From the IMG/VR virus record IMGVR_UViG_3300043425_000638, positions 1 through 38,773 of that record: a stretch of DNA of 38,773 nucleotides. The stretch is one strand, 5' to 3'. Each line of letters begins with the position of its first letter. Positions within the stretch are counted from its first letter, which is position 1. A program made the position numbers and the translations under genes. Positions 22,601-29,330 of this stretch are shown here, one piece after another. Below the pieces are notes generated by a model. The model did no database searches. It worked only from the letters and a program-made list of their open reading frames with translations, and was not told the DNA's origin. Source of the DNA: a virus.

Positions 22601-22865
22601 TGTTGAATAGTTGTTCAGTTAATGTATTAATTGTGTGTTCGCTCTCTCCGTTCAATTGCTTGGATATTAGTTCCAGTTTGTTTTCGAATTGGTCTTCTGT
22701 CTCTGATAAAAATGTACAGATTAAATCTTCTATGCAAGACAGTAGTGGATCTGTGAATTCTGTTAAGTCTATGCCAGTCCCTTTAAGTGTGTTCAGTTTT
22801 ACTAAGGTTACAGACATCTGTCTAAGTGCAAATTTAACCGCTTGTTTTTGTGATTGTTTCTCCAT
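22590..22865 (-). CDS. Hypothetical protein, 91 aa
   Basis: Helical and acidic: QAVKFALRQMSVTLVKLNTLKGTGIDLTEFTDPLLSCIEDLICTF (quoted for orientation only in part as FTDPLLSCIEDLI), then a long polar helix. No family recognised. It lies between the YqaJ exonuclease and the XRE regulator, so a role in recombination or its control is possible. Its ATG follows an AACCA leader. Confidence 0.65.
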   Translation of the reverse strand: MEKQSQKQAVKFALRQMSVTLVKLNTLKGTGIDLTEFTDPLLSCIEDLICTFLSETEDQFENKLELISKQLNGESEHTINTLTEQLFNNEG

Positions 22866-22888
22866 TGGTTTATTGATTGATTTATTGA

Positions 22889-23539
22889 TTAAGCATCTAT
22901 ATCTTCGGCATATTTACATCCGAATAATATTAAAATATGTGACTGTCTTTCTACTAAATAGTGATAGAATTCCTTACATCTTTCCGCTAAGAATTCAATG
23001 TCTTGTTCGTTTCTTAATACTACCTGCTCTGTGTAGTTTAGTGGCTCTGGGTAACGTGGATCAAAAGATATGAACGTACATTTCTTGGCTCCAGTAATCC
23101 ACATATACCCTTGCATCTGCCACCAATATTCCTGGACGTATTCGTTTGTCGGTTCTGATATTGGGTCAAAGGAGAAATCCGTTAAGTTCTTTAAATGGTT
23201 TGTCGGATTGTATGGACATTTGACCTCGATAATATGTTCATCGTTTACAATGCCATCTGGTCTACCTTTGATATAGGGAATAAGTGCGTGGTGTATACTT
23301 CTTTCAGGAGTAAGGACTGTCTCGAAGTTTTTACATTCAAACTTTTGTATGGCATATGGCTCATATTCGATACCGTGCTGAAGTGCCCATACTTTAAGTT
23401 GCTCCTTCTCTACTCCTAAAGATTGCATTATAATTTCGTCAGCATATTCCAATGCAGTTTTGTTAAATGGATGCTGTTTCCCCTTGCCTATAATTTTAGC
23501 GAAGTTAGAGGGTGTGATGTACATTTGGTGTAGTTCCAT
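22889..23539 (-). CDS. YqaJ-type viral exonuclease (PD-(D/E)XK)
   Basis: A 216-aa lambda-exonuclease-like enzyme. Near residues 55-70, LQHGIEYEPYAIQKFE gives the conserved acidic residues after the first helix. YIKGRPDGIVNDEHIIEVKCPYN (about residues 90-112) holds the PD and E-x-K catalytic motif, and YWWQMQGYMWITGAK is the conserved Q-containing helix. It degrades one strand of duplex DNA from the end and makes the 3' overhang for the ERF annealing protein at 27778-28356, together a Red-like pair. Both lie in the same early unit. Confidence 0.9.
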   Translation of the reverse strand: MELHQMYITPSNFAKIIGKGKQHPFNKTALEYADEIIMQSLGVEKEQLKVWALQHGIEYEPYAIQKFECKNFETVLTPERSIHHALIPYIKGRPDGIVNDEHIIEVKCPYNPTNHLKNLTDFSFDPISEPTNEYVQEYWWQMQGYMWITGAKKCTFISFDPRYPEPLNYTEQVVLRNEQDIEFLAERCKEFYHYLVERQSHILILFGCKYAEDIDA

Positions 23540-23551
23540 TGGTTTTGATTT

Positions 23552-23830
23552 TTATACTGGTTGTTTATCGTCTCTGAATTTTAATCCATACATAAGGCCG
23601 ACCATAGCCATTTCATTTTTACATTTGATTGTACTCAACTTTAACTTTTTACGTATTAGTTTTTCACCAAATTCCAACCACTCGTAATACTTCTCCTCCG
23701 TTATTGTGTATTGATTATACCAATCGTCTTTGCGACCTGCAACATCGTTATAGGTTAATTCATATCCTGCCAGTTCAAACTGCTTGTTTATTAGTGTGAC
23801 GACAACATCGTCTATTTTAGATTTTCTCAT
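23552..23830 (-). CDS. Conserved hypothetical phage protein, 92 aa
   Basis: Start chosen at MRKSKIDD because it overlaps the upstream stop as ATGA (23827-23830). Contains GYELTYNDVAGRKDDWYNQYTITEEKYYEWLEFGEKLIRKK in its middle (landmarks: GRKDDWYNQYT and EWLEFGEKLIRKK) followed by a helix KNEMAMVGLMYGLKF. I have seen this pattern in Bacteroidetes phage early regions and do not know its function. Confidence 0.7.
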   Translation of the reverse strand: MRKSKIDDVVVTLINKQFELAGYELTYNDVAGRKDDWYNQYTITEEKYYEWLEFGEKLIRKKLKLSTIKCKNEMAMVGLMYGLKFRDDKQPV

Positions 23831-24069
23831 TTGTGTTTCTTTAGTGAGCCCATTAATGCTATAAATTCCCATATTTGATCTTTTGTAGTGAATTCAATTA
23901 CTGGATCAGTATCAAATAAAAATACTCTCCACCCTTCTTTTTTTGCTTCATCAGAATCATTAGAAATTAATGACAATCCTTTTGCAATATCTAAAGTGTA
24001 ATAATAGAAATCGCCATCATTACTGACTTCCTTTTTGAATAACAAATAGAGTAAATTTGATTCTCTCAT
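23827..24069 (-). CDS. Hypothetical protein, 80 aa
   Basis: Unrecognised alpha/beta protein: NLLYLLFKKEVSNDGDFYYYTLDIAKG, then WRVFLFDTDPVIEFTTKDQIWEFI. No membrane segment or motif. It overlaps the next gene as ATGA and is separated from the resolvase gene by about 50 AT-rich bases that may hold a weak promoter. Confidence 0.65.
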   Translation of the reverse strand: MRESNLLYLLFKKEVSNDGDFYYYTLDIAKGLSLISNDSDEAKKEGWRVFLFDTDPVIEFTTKDQIWEFIALMGSLKKHK

Positions 24070-24084
24070 TTTTATAACTTTATG

Positions 24085-24115
24085 TAAAAGTAAACAATAT
24101 TATTGATATTCAAAA
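24085..24115 (-). promoter_or_regulatory. Possible weak promoter inside the early unit
   Basis: Minus strand TTTTG (plus 24111-24115), an 18-base spacer, and TACTTTTA (plus 24085-24092), seven of eight positions of TAnnTTTG. It lies in the largest gap within the early unit and would serve the 80-aa, 92-aa and exonuclease genes. Confidence 0.3.
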
Positions 24116-24120
24116 CATTT

Positions 24121-24600
24121 TTAAACAATTTTTAAATTTAATAAGGCTAATTTAAAAGCATCTCTTTTATCCTGCTCTGCCTTTAGTCCTTTGTAATTTA
24201 TGACCAGGTACTTTTCCTGGTCCATTATGGCTTGTGCTGTTTTGTGGTCCCATTTAGAACCTTTTGCCAAAGGAGAGATTTCTTTCACTTTGTAGTTTCC
24301 TGCTTTTAGTGTATCGACTACTATTTGTGATATGGCCTGGTTCATTCCGACATTGCGTGATTTTCTTGCCACTACTAACTTAGAGCCAGTAGTATCAAAG
24401 GAGGCTTTTTGCAGGTTAGAATTTTCAACACAAATAAATAATTCTTGTCTTGGGTATGCGTGATGTAAAAAATTGGCAAAGTTTAAAAAGTCTTTGAAGT
24501 CTTTCATTATTTCAAATCTCACTTCCTTTTTTGTACATAATATTGTACAAACTGCAAATCCATTTTCTCTGAATGCAGGATCAATCCCTATAAGAATCAT
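24121..24600 (-). CDS. RuvC-like Holliday junction resolvase
   Basis: A 159-aa RNase H-fold protein starting MILIGIDPAFRENGFAV, the RuvC first strand with D8. A second acidic residue is in ELFICVENSNLQK, and the third in EQDKRDAFKLALL. I start at 24600, where the enzyme domain begins, not at the upstream ATG 24666, whose extra residues are low-complexity and overlap the previous gene heavily. It resolves branched DNA from recombination before packaging, alongside ERF and YqaJ. Confidence 0.8.
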   Translation of the reverse strand: MILIGIDPAFRENGFAVCTILCTKKEVRFEIMKDFKDFLNFANFLHHAYPRQELFICVENSNLQKASFDTTGSKLVVARKSRNVGMNQAISQIVVDTLKAGNYKVKEISPLAKGSKWDHKTAQAIMDQEKYLVINYKGLKAEQDKRDAFKLALLNLKIV

Positions 24601-25039
24601 ATAAGTATAGTTTATGTTTAATGATGTAATTGTGTACGTGCTTCCAGTACCCTTTCTTTGAGCCATATCCTTTCAGTTGGTTACAAGTTGTAACCGATTG
24701 ATATCTTAATTGTGGGTAATGGTAAGATAGGAAGAGAGAGTGATCCAGGTAAGAATGCCAAACGGATTGATAAGACCTCCATTTTATATTGTTTCTGTCT
24801 ACAAAGTAAGTATTTGTAGTTTTCATTGGAGCACCTGGATAGTATTTGATAGCAAAATGATTATTGGAATGTATAGATATTCGACTTTTCCCTCCTCCAC
24901 TTTCGATTATTGCTTGTGCTAACTGTATCGAAGCAGGAATGCCAGTGATAGATTCCATTATTTTTGCTTTAAATATATTCTTTTCGATATAATTGTCACT
25001 TATAATAGACAAAATTAAGGTAAATAAGAGTAATTGCAT
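24581..25039 (-). CDS. GH73 beta-N-acetylglucosaminidase with N-terminal membrane anchor
   Basis: A 152-aa peptidoglycan hydrolase. The N-terminus MQLLLFTLILSIISDNY is a signal or signal-anchor sequence. The enzyme domain follows: MESITGIPASIQLAQAIIESGGGKS with the catalytic glutamate in AIIESG (about residue 45), HSNNHFAIKYY, WRSYQSVWHSYLDHSLFL and an end YGSKKGYWKHV. This is the glucosaminidase (lysozyme-like) fold that splits the glycan strand. Unusually it lies in the replication module, between a nuclease and the resolvase gene, apart from the amidase and the other lysis genes. Confidence 0.85.
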   Translation of the reverse strand: MQLLLFTLILSIISDNYIEKNIFKAKIMESITGIPASIQLAQAIIESGGGKSRISIHSNNHFAIKYYPGAPMKTTNTYFVDRNNIKWRSYQSVWHSYLDHSLFLSYHYPQLRYQSVTTCNQLKGYGSKKGYWKHVHNYIIKHKLYLYDSYRD

Positions 25040-25053
25040 ATAATATTTATCAT

Positions 25054-25581
25054 TTATAGTGCTAAGGATTCATCCAATCGTAGTAATTCAGACTGTTGTA
25101 TCTCGTAAAAGTTCTGATTGAATATAAATTTTTTGTGTTTATCTTTTTTTAGCAGTTGCAATGGGATAGAACCTTGAAAAATTACCTTCCAAGCATCTTT
25201 ATATTTCTCAATTGTTGACAAAATATAGATGTCTGATGGGTTTTTTAGACTGTGTTCCCTAATCATTAGAGGCTTGTCGTGTCCATATGGCCCTTTAATA
25301 TCAATTCTTTTGCCGTCTAAGACCATATCTCCCCTATCGGTATATATAGAGTTCACTTGTGTATTTTTAATGTCGCATACGGCAAATTTAAACATAATTG
25401 ATGTAGCCATTTCAACTATCACTCCCTGAATACTAATTTCTAAAGGATCTCTCTTTGCATAAATCTGTTCTTTGACATTGTTTGCTCTGTTGGTTTCATA
25501 CCTTGCTGTTCCTATCCTGGTGCATTCGTCCAGTAGTTTACCTTTGACGATTATAAATTCACCTTTTTCGACTATGTACAT
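25054..25581 (-). CDS. Putative PD-(D/E)XK nuclease, 175 aa
   Basis: Residue pattern E57 (IQGVIVEMATSIMF), D85 (DRGDMVLDG) and D94-I-K96 (KRIDIKGP) matches the E, D and (D/E)xK catalytic layout of the restriction-endonuclease-like fold, in the right order and spacing. The following basic and hydrophobic strands fit too. The family is not identifiable by eye. It could be a junction or repair nuclease in phage replication. It precedes the GH73 gene by 14 bases. Confidence 0.55.
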   Translation of the reverse strand: MYIVEKGEFIIVKGKLLDECTRIGTARYETNRANNVKEQIYAKRDPLEISIQGVIVEMATSIMFKFAVCDIKNTQVNSIYTDRGDMVLDGKRIDIKGPYGHDKPLMIREHSLKNPSDIYILSTIEKYKDAWKVIFQGSIPLQLLKKDKHKKFIFNQNFYEIQQSELLRLDESLAL

Positions 25582-25585
25582 AAGA

Positions 25586-26422
25586 TTAGTTTACAAATCC
25601 AGTGATATAATACCACACAAATAATTTCGCATAATTAGATTCTGTCTTTCTTTGGTGGTCAGGAGACTCAATACCGCTAAGGATATTCTTTGTTTGCTTT
25701 CTGGCGGATTCTGCTGAATAGGCATTGAAAGAATTCCTACCAGAGGATATATTTCTTAGTGCATCCTTTTTGGCTTTCTCATACATTTGCTTTTTAACTT
25801 CTCTCGGAAAGTCTATCTTACCAAATTCCTTAAGTATCTTCCCAAAGTACATTGGAATTTCTTGGTATTCAGAGTATACTGCTTCTCCATTCTCTTCCAG
25901 TTTTTGTTTGGCATCATTTATAACAGCCATTGCGTGTATACGTGCTCTCAAGTTTAGTCTGTCTATCTCTTCATAAGTTTTAGACCTGGAGTTGTCAACT
26001 TTGTTAAGTTTTTCCATCAACAAAATGTTTCTATACTTGGAATAGGCTGTCAATAGGTCCGCAATAAAAGTGATGGACATTCTTTTGTACTTGTAGATGT
26101 CAAATTCAAATCTTTTCATTGCAGCACATTCAAATGCTACTGGTATCTCATTAGGACCTAATGTCATAAAGTTTCTTTCAATGAAATAGTAGCATTCCTT
26201 TAGGATGTTTCTTTCGCTGTCAGGACTATAACCAAAGTATTGCTCACAAGCATTGATAAGGCTACCTATAATGAAATCCATATTCACCTCTTTGTCTGTG
26301 TCTTTGATTTGGTTGTTTGATCCTAAGAACATCTCTTCGAATATTGATTTAATGTCCTTTGATTTCTCGTTTAAGTTTAGCAACGAATTCACTTGTTGTG
26401 AGTTTTGGTTTAGCAGTTCCAT
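25586..26422 (-). CDS. Replication partner candidate in the lambda P position, 278 aa
   Basis: Start taken at ATG 26422 (MELLNQNSQQVNSLL), because the longer frame to 26470 would need TTG and runs deep into the upstream gene. Landmarks are NACEQYFGYSPDSERNIL, FIERNFMTLGPNEIPVAFECAAM and FIADLLTAYSKYRN, then a helical, basic C-terminal part. The block 'LGxNEIxxAF..AA ... Y...' is common in proteins beside replication initiators in Bacteroidetes phages and prophages. By position behind the initiator it may load the host helicase; no motif proves this. Confidence 0.6.
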   Translation of the reverse strand: MELLNQNSQQVNSLLNLNEKSKDIKSIFEEMFLGSNNQIKDTDKEVNMDFIIGSLINACEQYFGYSPDSERNILKECYYFIERNFMTLGPNEIPVAFECAAMKRFEFDIYKYKRMSITFIADLLTAYSKYRNILLMEKLNKVDNSRSKTYEEIDRLNLRARIHAMAVINDAKQKLEENGEAVYSEYQEIPMYFGKILKEFGKIDFPREVKKQMYEKAKKDALRNISSGRNSFNAYSAESARKQTKNILSGIESPDHQRKTESNYAKLFVWYYITGFVN

Positions 26423-27191
26423 TTTGATTTGATTTTTTAGGTTCGAAAATACCTTGCCATTGATTGGCAATGCTGTTATTGATTGATTGAATTATTTCGT
26501 CTTCTGTGAATTGGTTTAACCAGGAATCTAAAGTTTTTATTCTTTGGTCTATTGCTTGTTGTGACTTGTATGGTTTTTTAATGTCACTACGATATTTGAA
26601 ATATTGGTTTAGTGTTTCGATAAGATAGGGAGAAAATCTTTCAGGGTAAAAATATTGAAAAACAATTTTCTCTTTCTTTACTTTTTTCTCCTCCTTAACA
26701 ACCACCGATTTGTCAAAATCGTCTTTTATTTCTTTTATATTCTTTTTATTATTTTTATTTCTTTTATATATGTGCACGTATTCGTGCTCAGGTAGCACAT
26801 ATTCGTGCTCTATGGGCACATATTCGTGCTTGGGTAGCACATATTCGTGCTCGGTGGTAACGGATTCGTGCTCTATGTTTTCAGGCACAAATTCGTGCTC
26901 GACATCAAATTCGACATCTAAACTTTTGAAATTTATACTTAAACATCTCAACCCATTACTGTCATACTGGGTGAAAATAAAATTGTTTTTCCTTAGATCG
27001 GAGAGCATATTTTTTACTCTCCCACCTGACAATCCAATTATCTTTCCGATGTTGTCATTTGACATCTTACAGTAGTTCCCAGTCTTTGAGTAGTTATGTA
27101 TCAAAGACATCAAAAACTTCTCCGTAGGGTTTAAATTTGGATGCAGGAATATTTCTTTTGGAATCCACATACCTTTGAAATTTTCATTCAT
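26349..27191 (-). CDS. Replication initiator, lambda O-like, with iterons in its gene
   Basis: A 280-aa protein. Residues 1-95 form a winged-helix DNA-binding domain (WIPKEIFLHPNLNPTEKFLMSLI, then MSNDNIGKIIGLSGGRVKNMLSDLRKNNF). Residues about 98-141 are a 7-residue repeat of the type EHEYVLP/EHEYVPI, then a basic K/N-rich linker, and the C-terminal part (LNQYFKYRSDIKKPYKSQQAIDQRIKTLDSWLNQF) resembles the end of RepO/DnaD-type proteins. The repeat is coded by 21-bp iterons, as in lambda O, where the origin lies within the gene. The partner gene overlaps the 3' end by 74 bases. Confidence 0.75.
   Translation of the reverse strand: MNENFKGMWIPKEIFLHPNLNPTEKFLMSLIHNYSKTGNYCKMSNDNIGKIIGLSGGRVKNMLSDLRKNNFIFTQYDSNGLRCLSINFKSLDVEFDVEHEFVPENIEHESVTTEHEYVLPKHEYVPIEHEYVLPEHEYVHIYKRNKNNKKNIKEIKDDFDKSVVVKEEKKVKKEKIVFQYFYPERFSPYLIETLNQYFKYRSDIKKPYKSQQAIDQRIKTLDSWLNQFTEDEIIQSINNSIANQWQGIFEPKKSNQNGTAKPKLTTSEFVAKLKREIKGH
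26722..26770. other. AT-rich stretch beside the iterons, candidate unwinding element
   Basis: 45 of 49 bases are A or T, in a T-rich run on the plus strand. It directly borders the iterons on the gene's downstream side, the same order as in the lambda origin. It codes the lysine/asparagine-rich linker of the initiator. Confidence 0.5.
26774..26898. repeat. Six iterons, each GCAC-N6-GTGC, candidate replication origin
   Basis: The 14-base unit GCACATATTCGTGC, starting at 26774, 26795, 26816, 26837, 26858 and 26885, is an inverted repeat. Spacing is exactly 21 bases for the first five units and 27 for the last. Five of six keep both half-sites; the fifth has lost the left half. Two-turn spacing puts the sites on one face of the helix, as for an initiator dimer. 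They are in the initiator's coding sequence. Confidence 0.7.
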
Positions 27192-27201
27192 AACTTAAAT
27201 T

Positions 27202-27255
27202 AAAAAAGCCTCCAAAAGTGTGTGTAGTAGCAGATACACAACACCTAAGAAGGCT
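27202..27255 (-). terminator. Terminator before the initiator gene, with a possible alternative fold
   Basis: Minus strand: AGCCT ... AGGCT followed by six Ts (27202-27207), with inner pairing AGGTGT/ACACTT and TGTGTA/TACACA. It lies between the 149-aa gene and the initiator gene, so it should limit initiator transcription. Upstream GTAGCAG (in 27289-27297) could pair with CTGCTAC in the hairpin apex. The 27192-27317 gap holds no gene. Confidence 0.65.
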
Positions 27256-27317
27256 CGTAATTGGGTTATATTTCTTTAAACTATAATTTGACTGCTACAC
27301 CAAAATATAATTTCAAC

Positions 27318-27767
27318 TCAAAATAAGAATTTATATTTACTTTTTGCACCTTTTGTGTAATAATTTATTTTTTCCTGCTCTAAATCCATTGCTTTAAATA
27401 GTATATACTTTAAGTATTTACTTTTATTCTCTTCTCTCGACATCCATTCCAAAATAGCATTGAATTTCATTGGCTTTCTCATTTGATACGGTGCAGGAAT
27501 ACGATTGATAAAGTCATTTGTACTGTCTTTTATCGCAATCTGTATAAGTTTACCAGGATCGTTATCGTCAGGAATAAAGTAAGAACTTGATATCATTTCT
27601 TGATATTGGCTAAAATCCCATTTTACTTCCACAAAAGTTTCAAAGATAGCAGAGGCCGCTTCCAACTTAGTACAAGAAACCCCATTTCTGAGGCTCTTGA
27701 CTAAATATTGAACATTCTCTACAAAATCGTTCCCTAAACAACTGGCTCTAAAGTATGTTCTAAACAT
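27318..27767 (-). CDS. Hypothetical early protein, 149 aa
   Basis: Unrecognised, mostly helical: FVENVQYLVKSLRNGVSCTKLEAASAIFETFVE, then YFIPDDNDPGKLIQIAIKDSTNDFINRIP, then MKFNAILEWMSREENKSKYLKYILFKAMD and a basic end. Soluble. It sits between the ERF gene (10 bases) and the terminator in front of the initiator, so it belongs to the early recombination unit. No catalytic motif is seen. Confidence 0.7.
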   Translation of the reverse strand: MFRTYFRASCLGNDFVENVQYLVKSLRNGVSCTKLEAASAIFETFVEVKWDFSQYQEMISSSYFIPDDNDPGKLIQIAIKDSTNDFINRIPAPYQMRKPMKFNAILEWMSREENKSKYLKYILFKAMDLEQEKINYYTKGAKSKYKFLF

Positions 27768-27777
27768 TGTTTACAGA

Positions 27778-28356
27778 TTAAATAAGGTTAGACAATTCTT
27801 GTTTCTGCTCTGATGTCAACTTGTACATCTTTATTGCTTCTGATATTCTTACCAATGGCTTCTCCTTTACCCAGTTTAATACCTTTTCCCACTTGTCTTC
27901 TGGGACCTCCTTTTGATATGTCAATTGTTCCTTTTGGATTGGAGCACCAATAGCATCCGTGTCAGTATCGACATTGATACATAGAATAGCAGAAAGGCTG
28001 TATCTCTTTGCGTAAGTTATCCCACCACCCATATCCTGAAGAGCATTGGTTCCCTTGTTACCGGACATCGGAGAGAATGGCATCATACTCGTTCTGAATT
28101 CTCCACTTGTGTGATAAATTGTAGTGGAAAGGAAATCTCCAGTCATATCCTGGCAGATCACAAGACCGCACTCGATAAGCATTGGTCTGATGGTAGTCAA
28201 TAGATTGTCCAATGTAACATACCCATTTTTCAAGTGAGCATTTTTCCCATCTTTTTTAAGACTGGCGTTTTGGAATAACCCTTGAAATTTTACAAGGGCC
28301 TTAACCAGTTCTGTGATTGTTTCACTTTGGATTAGATGTTCATTTACGTTTTTCAT
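27778..28356 (-). CDS. ERF-family single-strand annealing protein
   Basis: A 192-aa recombinase of the ERF family. The N-terminal half has ELVKALVKFQGLFQNASLKKDG, then NGYVTLDNLLTTIRPMLIECGLVICQD. The C-terminal core has TNALQDMGGGITYAKRYSLSAILCINVDTDTDA, the conserved 'D.q..g...TY..RY.l...l.i..d.D.D' segment of ERF. It anneals complementary single strands and pairs with the YqaJ exonuclease (22889-23539) as a Red-like system for recombination and circularisation. Its start follows the AACCA..ACCA leader. Second gene behind the strong promoter. Confidence 0.9.
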   Translation of the reverse strand: MKNVNEHLIQSETITELVKALVKFQGLFQNASLKKDGKNAHLKNGYVTLDNLLTTIRPMLIECGLVICQDMTGDFLSTTIYHTSGEFRTSMMPFSPMSGNKGTNALQDMGGGITYAKRYSLSAILCINVDTDTDAIGAPIQKEQLTYQKEVPEDKWEKVLNWVKEKPLVRISEAIKMYKLTSEQKQELSNLI

Positions 28357-28375
28357 AATTTGGTAATTTTATTGG

Positions 28376-28654
28376 TTATTTAATTTGAATAAGAGTGTAA
28401 GTGTTAGTCAATTGGTTTATGACTTGAAAAAATGATTTGTCATCGTGATCTTCATTGTCATCAAGGCCTAATTCTAATTTGTCATCGAGATCAAGATCAT
28501 CGATGTTTAGTTCATACATAGTTAATGATTTAACTAATGACAGCATTTGTACATTAGCACCATCGATATGAAAGAACATATCTTTGACATATTCTCCGTA
28601 AAGTTCAATAAATGCTTTTTGCTTGTACTCTGGTAAGTGATGGAATGGTTGCAT
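28376..28654 (-). CDS. First early gene, acidic hypothetical protein, 92 aa
   Basis: Begins MQPFHHLPEYKQKAFIELYGEY and has a strongly acidic stretch ELNIDDLDLDDKLELGLDDN and a helical end. First gene behind the strong TTTG-N19-TATATTTG promoter and led by AACCA..ACCA. Very acidic, small first-transcribed proteins of phages often mimic DNA or switch off host defence, but no homology supports that here. Confidence 0.7.
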   Translation of the reverse strand: MQPFHHLPEYKQKAFIELYGEYVKDMFFHIDGANVQMLSLVKSLTMYELNIDDLDLDDKLELGLDDNEDHDDKSFFQVINQLTNTYTLIQIK

Positions 28655-28693
28655 AAATTTGGTTTGTATTGGTTAAAAATGTAATAACGAATA

Positions 28694-28724
28694 CAAATAT
28701 AAACTTATTTATACATTTATCAAA
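28694..28724 (-). promoter_or_regulatory. Strong Bacteroidetes-type early promoter
   Basis: Minus strand: TTTG (plus 28721-28724), 19-base spacer, TATATTTG (plus 28694-28701). Exact fit to TTTG / TAnnTTTG, placed 40 bases before the start at 28654, in the AT-rich gap between the head module and the early module. It likely drives the early genes. Confidence 0.8.
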
Positions 28725-28752
28725 TCTTTTGAGAAAAAATATTTATTTATTT

Positions 28753-29079
28753 TTAATCCTGATACTGGTCTCTAAGAAGTTTAATTATTTGCTCCTTGTC
28801 TCTGATTGTTGTTTCTAATCTCAAGTTATTCTTTTCGAACATTGACCGTATCTCTTCCAGGTGTTTATGATGGTCATCACGGATATTTTGTTGTTCCTTT
28901 AAGAATGTCGCATTTAAGTCTTTCATCTGTTCCTTTGTGTCTCTTAACCAAAAGTATAAAACAGCAGGGACCCCAAAACTACTAATGATTTTAATAATTT
29001 CTATTTCGCTTATAATGCCTCCAGTGAACAAAAGTAATGCAGCACCTGAAACAACATCGACCATTCCGTGATGACTCAT
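28753..29079 (-). CDS. Holin-like membrane protein with C-terminal coiled coil, 108 aa
   Basis: N-terminal hydrophobic stretch MVDVVSGAALLLFTGGI, then IEIIKIISSFGVPAVLYFWLR, a second membrane helix (about residues 27-47), followed by a charged coiled coil (about 48-105) ending in LLRDQYQD. BhlA/UviB-like holins have one helix followed by such a coiled coil. I favour a holin or a membrane-tethered early protein, with moderate confidence. It ends the head operon before the early promoter. Confidence 0.6.
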   Translation of the reverse strand: MSHHGMVDVVSGAALLLFTGGIISEIEIIKIISSFGVPAVLYFWLRDTKEQMKDLNATFLKEQQNIRDDHHKHLEEIRSMFEKNNLRLETTIRDKEQIIKLLRDQYQD

Positions 29080-29088
29080 ATAAAAAAT

Positions 29089-29328
29089 TTAGGATAGGTT
29101 ATCAATAGTTAATCCGAACAAAGACGCTAAAGAGTAGGCATCAGTTGCCATATCTCCGTTAACGATAGTGTATCCACATTCAAACAATGTGATGTTATTA
29201 TTTTCATCCAATGAAACGTGGATAGAAAAATTGTCTACATATTGGCAGAAATCCATATTCAATGTATGTTGTTTTCCATTGATATAAATCTGATTGCCAC
29301 TAATAAAAATCTCTTGTAATAATCTCAT
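29089..29328 (-). CDS. Hypothetical protein, 79 aa
   Basis: Beta-rich: EIFISGNQIYINGKQHTLNMDFCQYVDNFSIHVSLDENNNITLFECGYTIVNGD, then a helix. No membrane segment. It may belong to the virion or to host interaction since it follows the fibre-like gene with a two-base gap, but no family is recognised. Confidence 0.65.
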   Translation of the reverse strand: MRLLQEIFISGNQIYINGKQHTLNMDFCQYVDNFSIHVSLDENNNITLFECGYTIVNGDMATDAYSLASLFGLTIDNLS

Positions 29329-29330
29329 AC

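Noticed and set aside
25586-26470. Start of the lambda P-position gene at 26470
   Set aside because: It needs TTG and overlaps the initiator gene by 122 bases; ATG 26422 is more natural.
26774-26898. CRISPR array
   Set aside because: The units are 14 bases at 21-base steps inside a coding frame with no spacers of usual length, and no cas genes are present.
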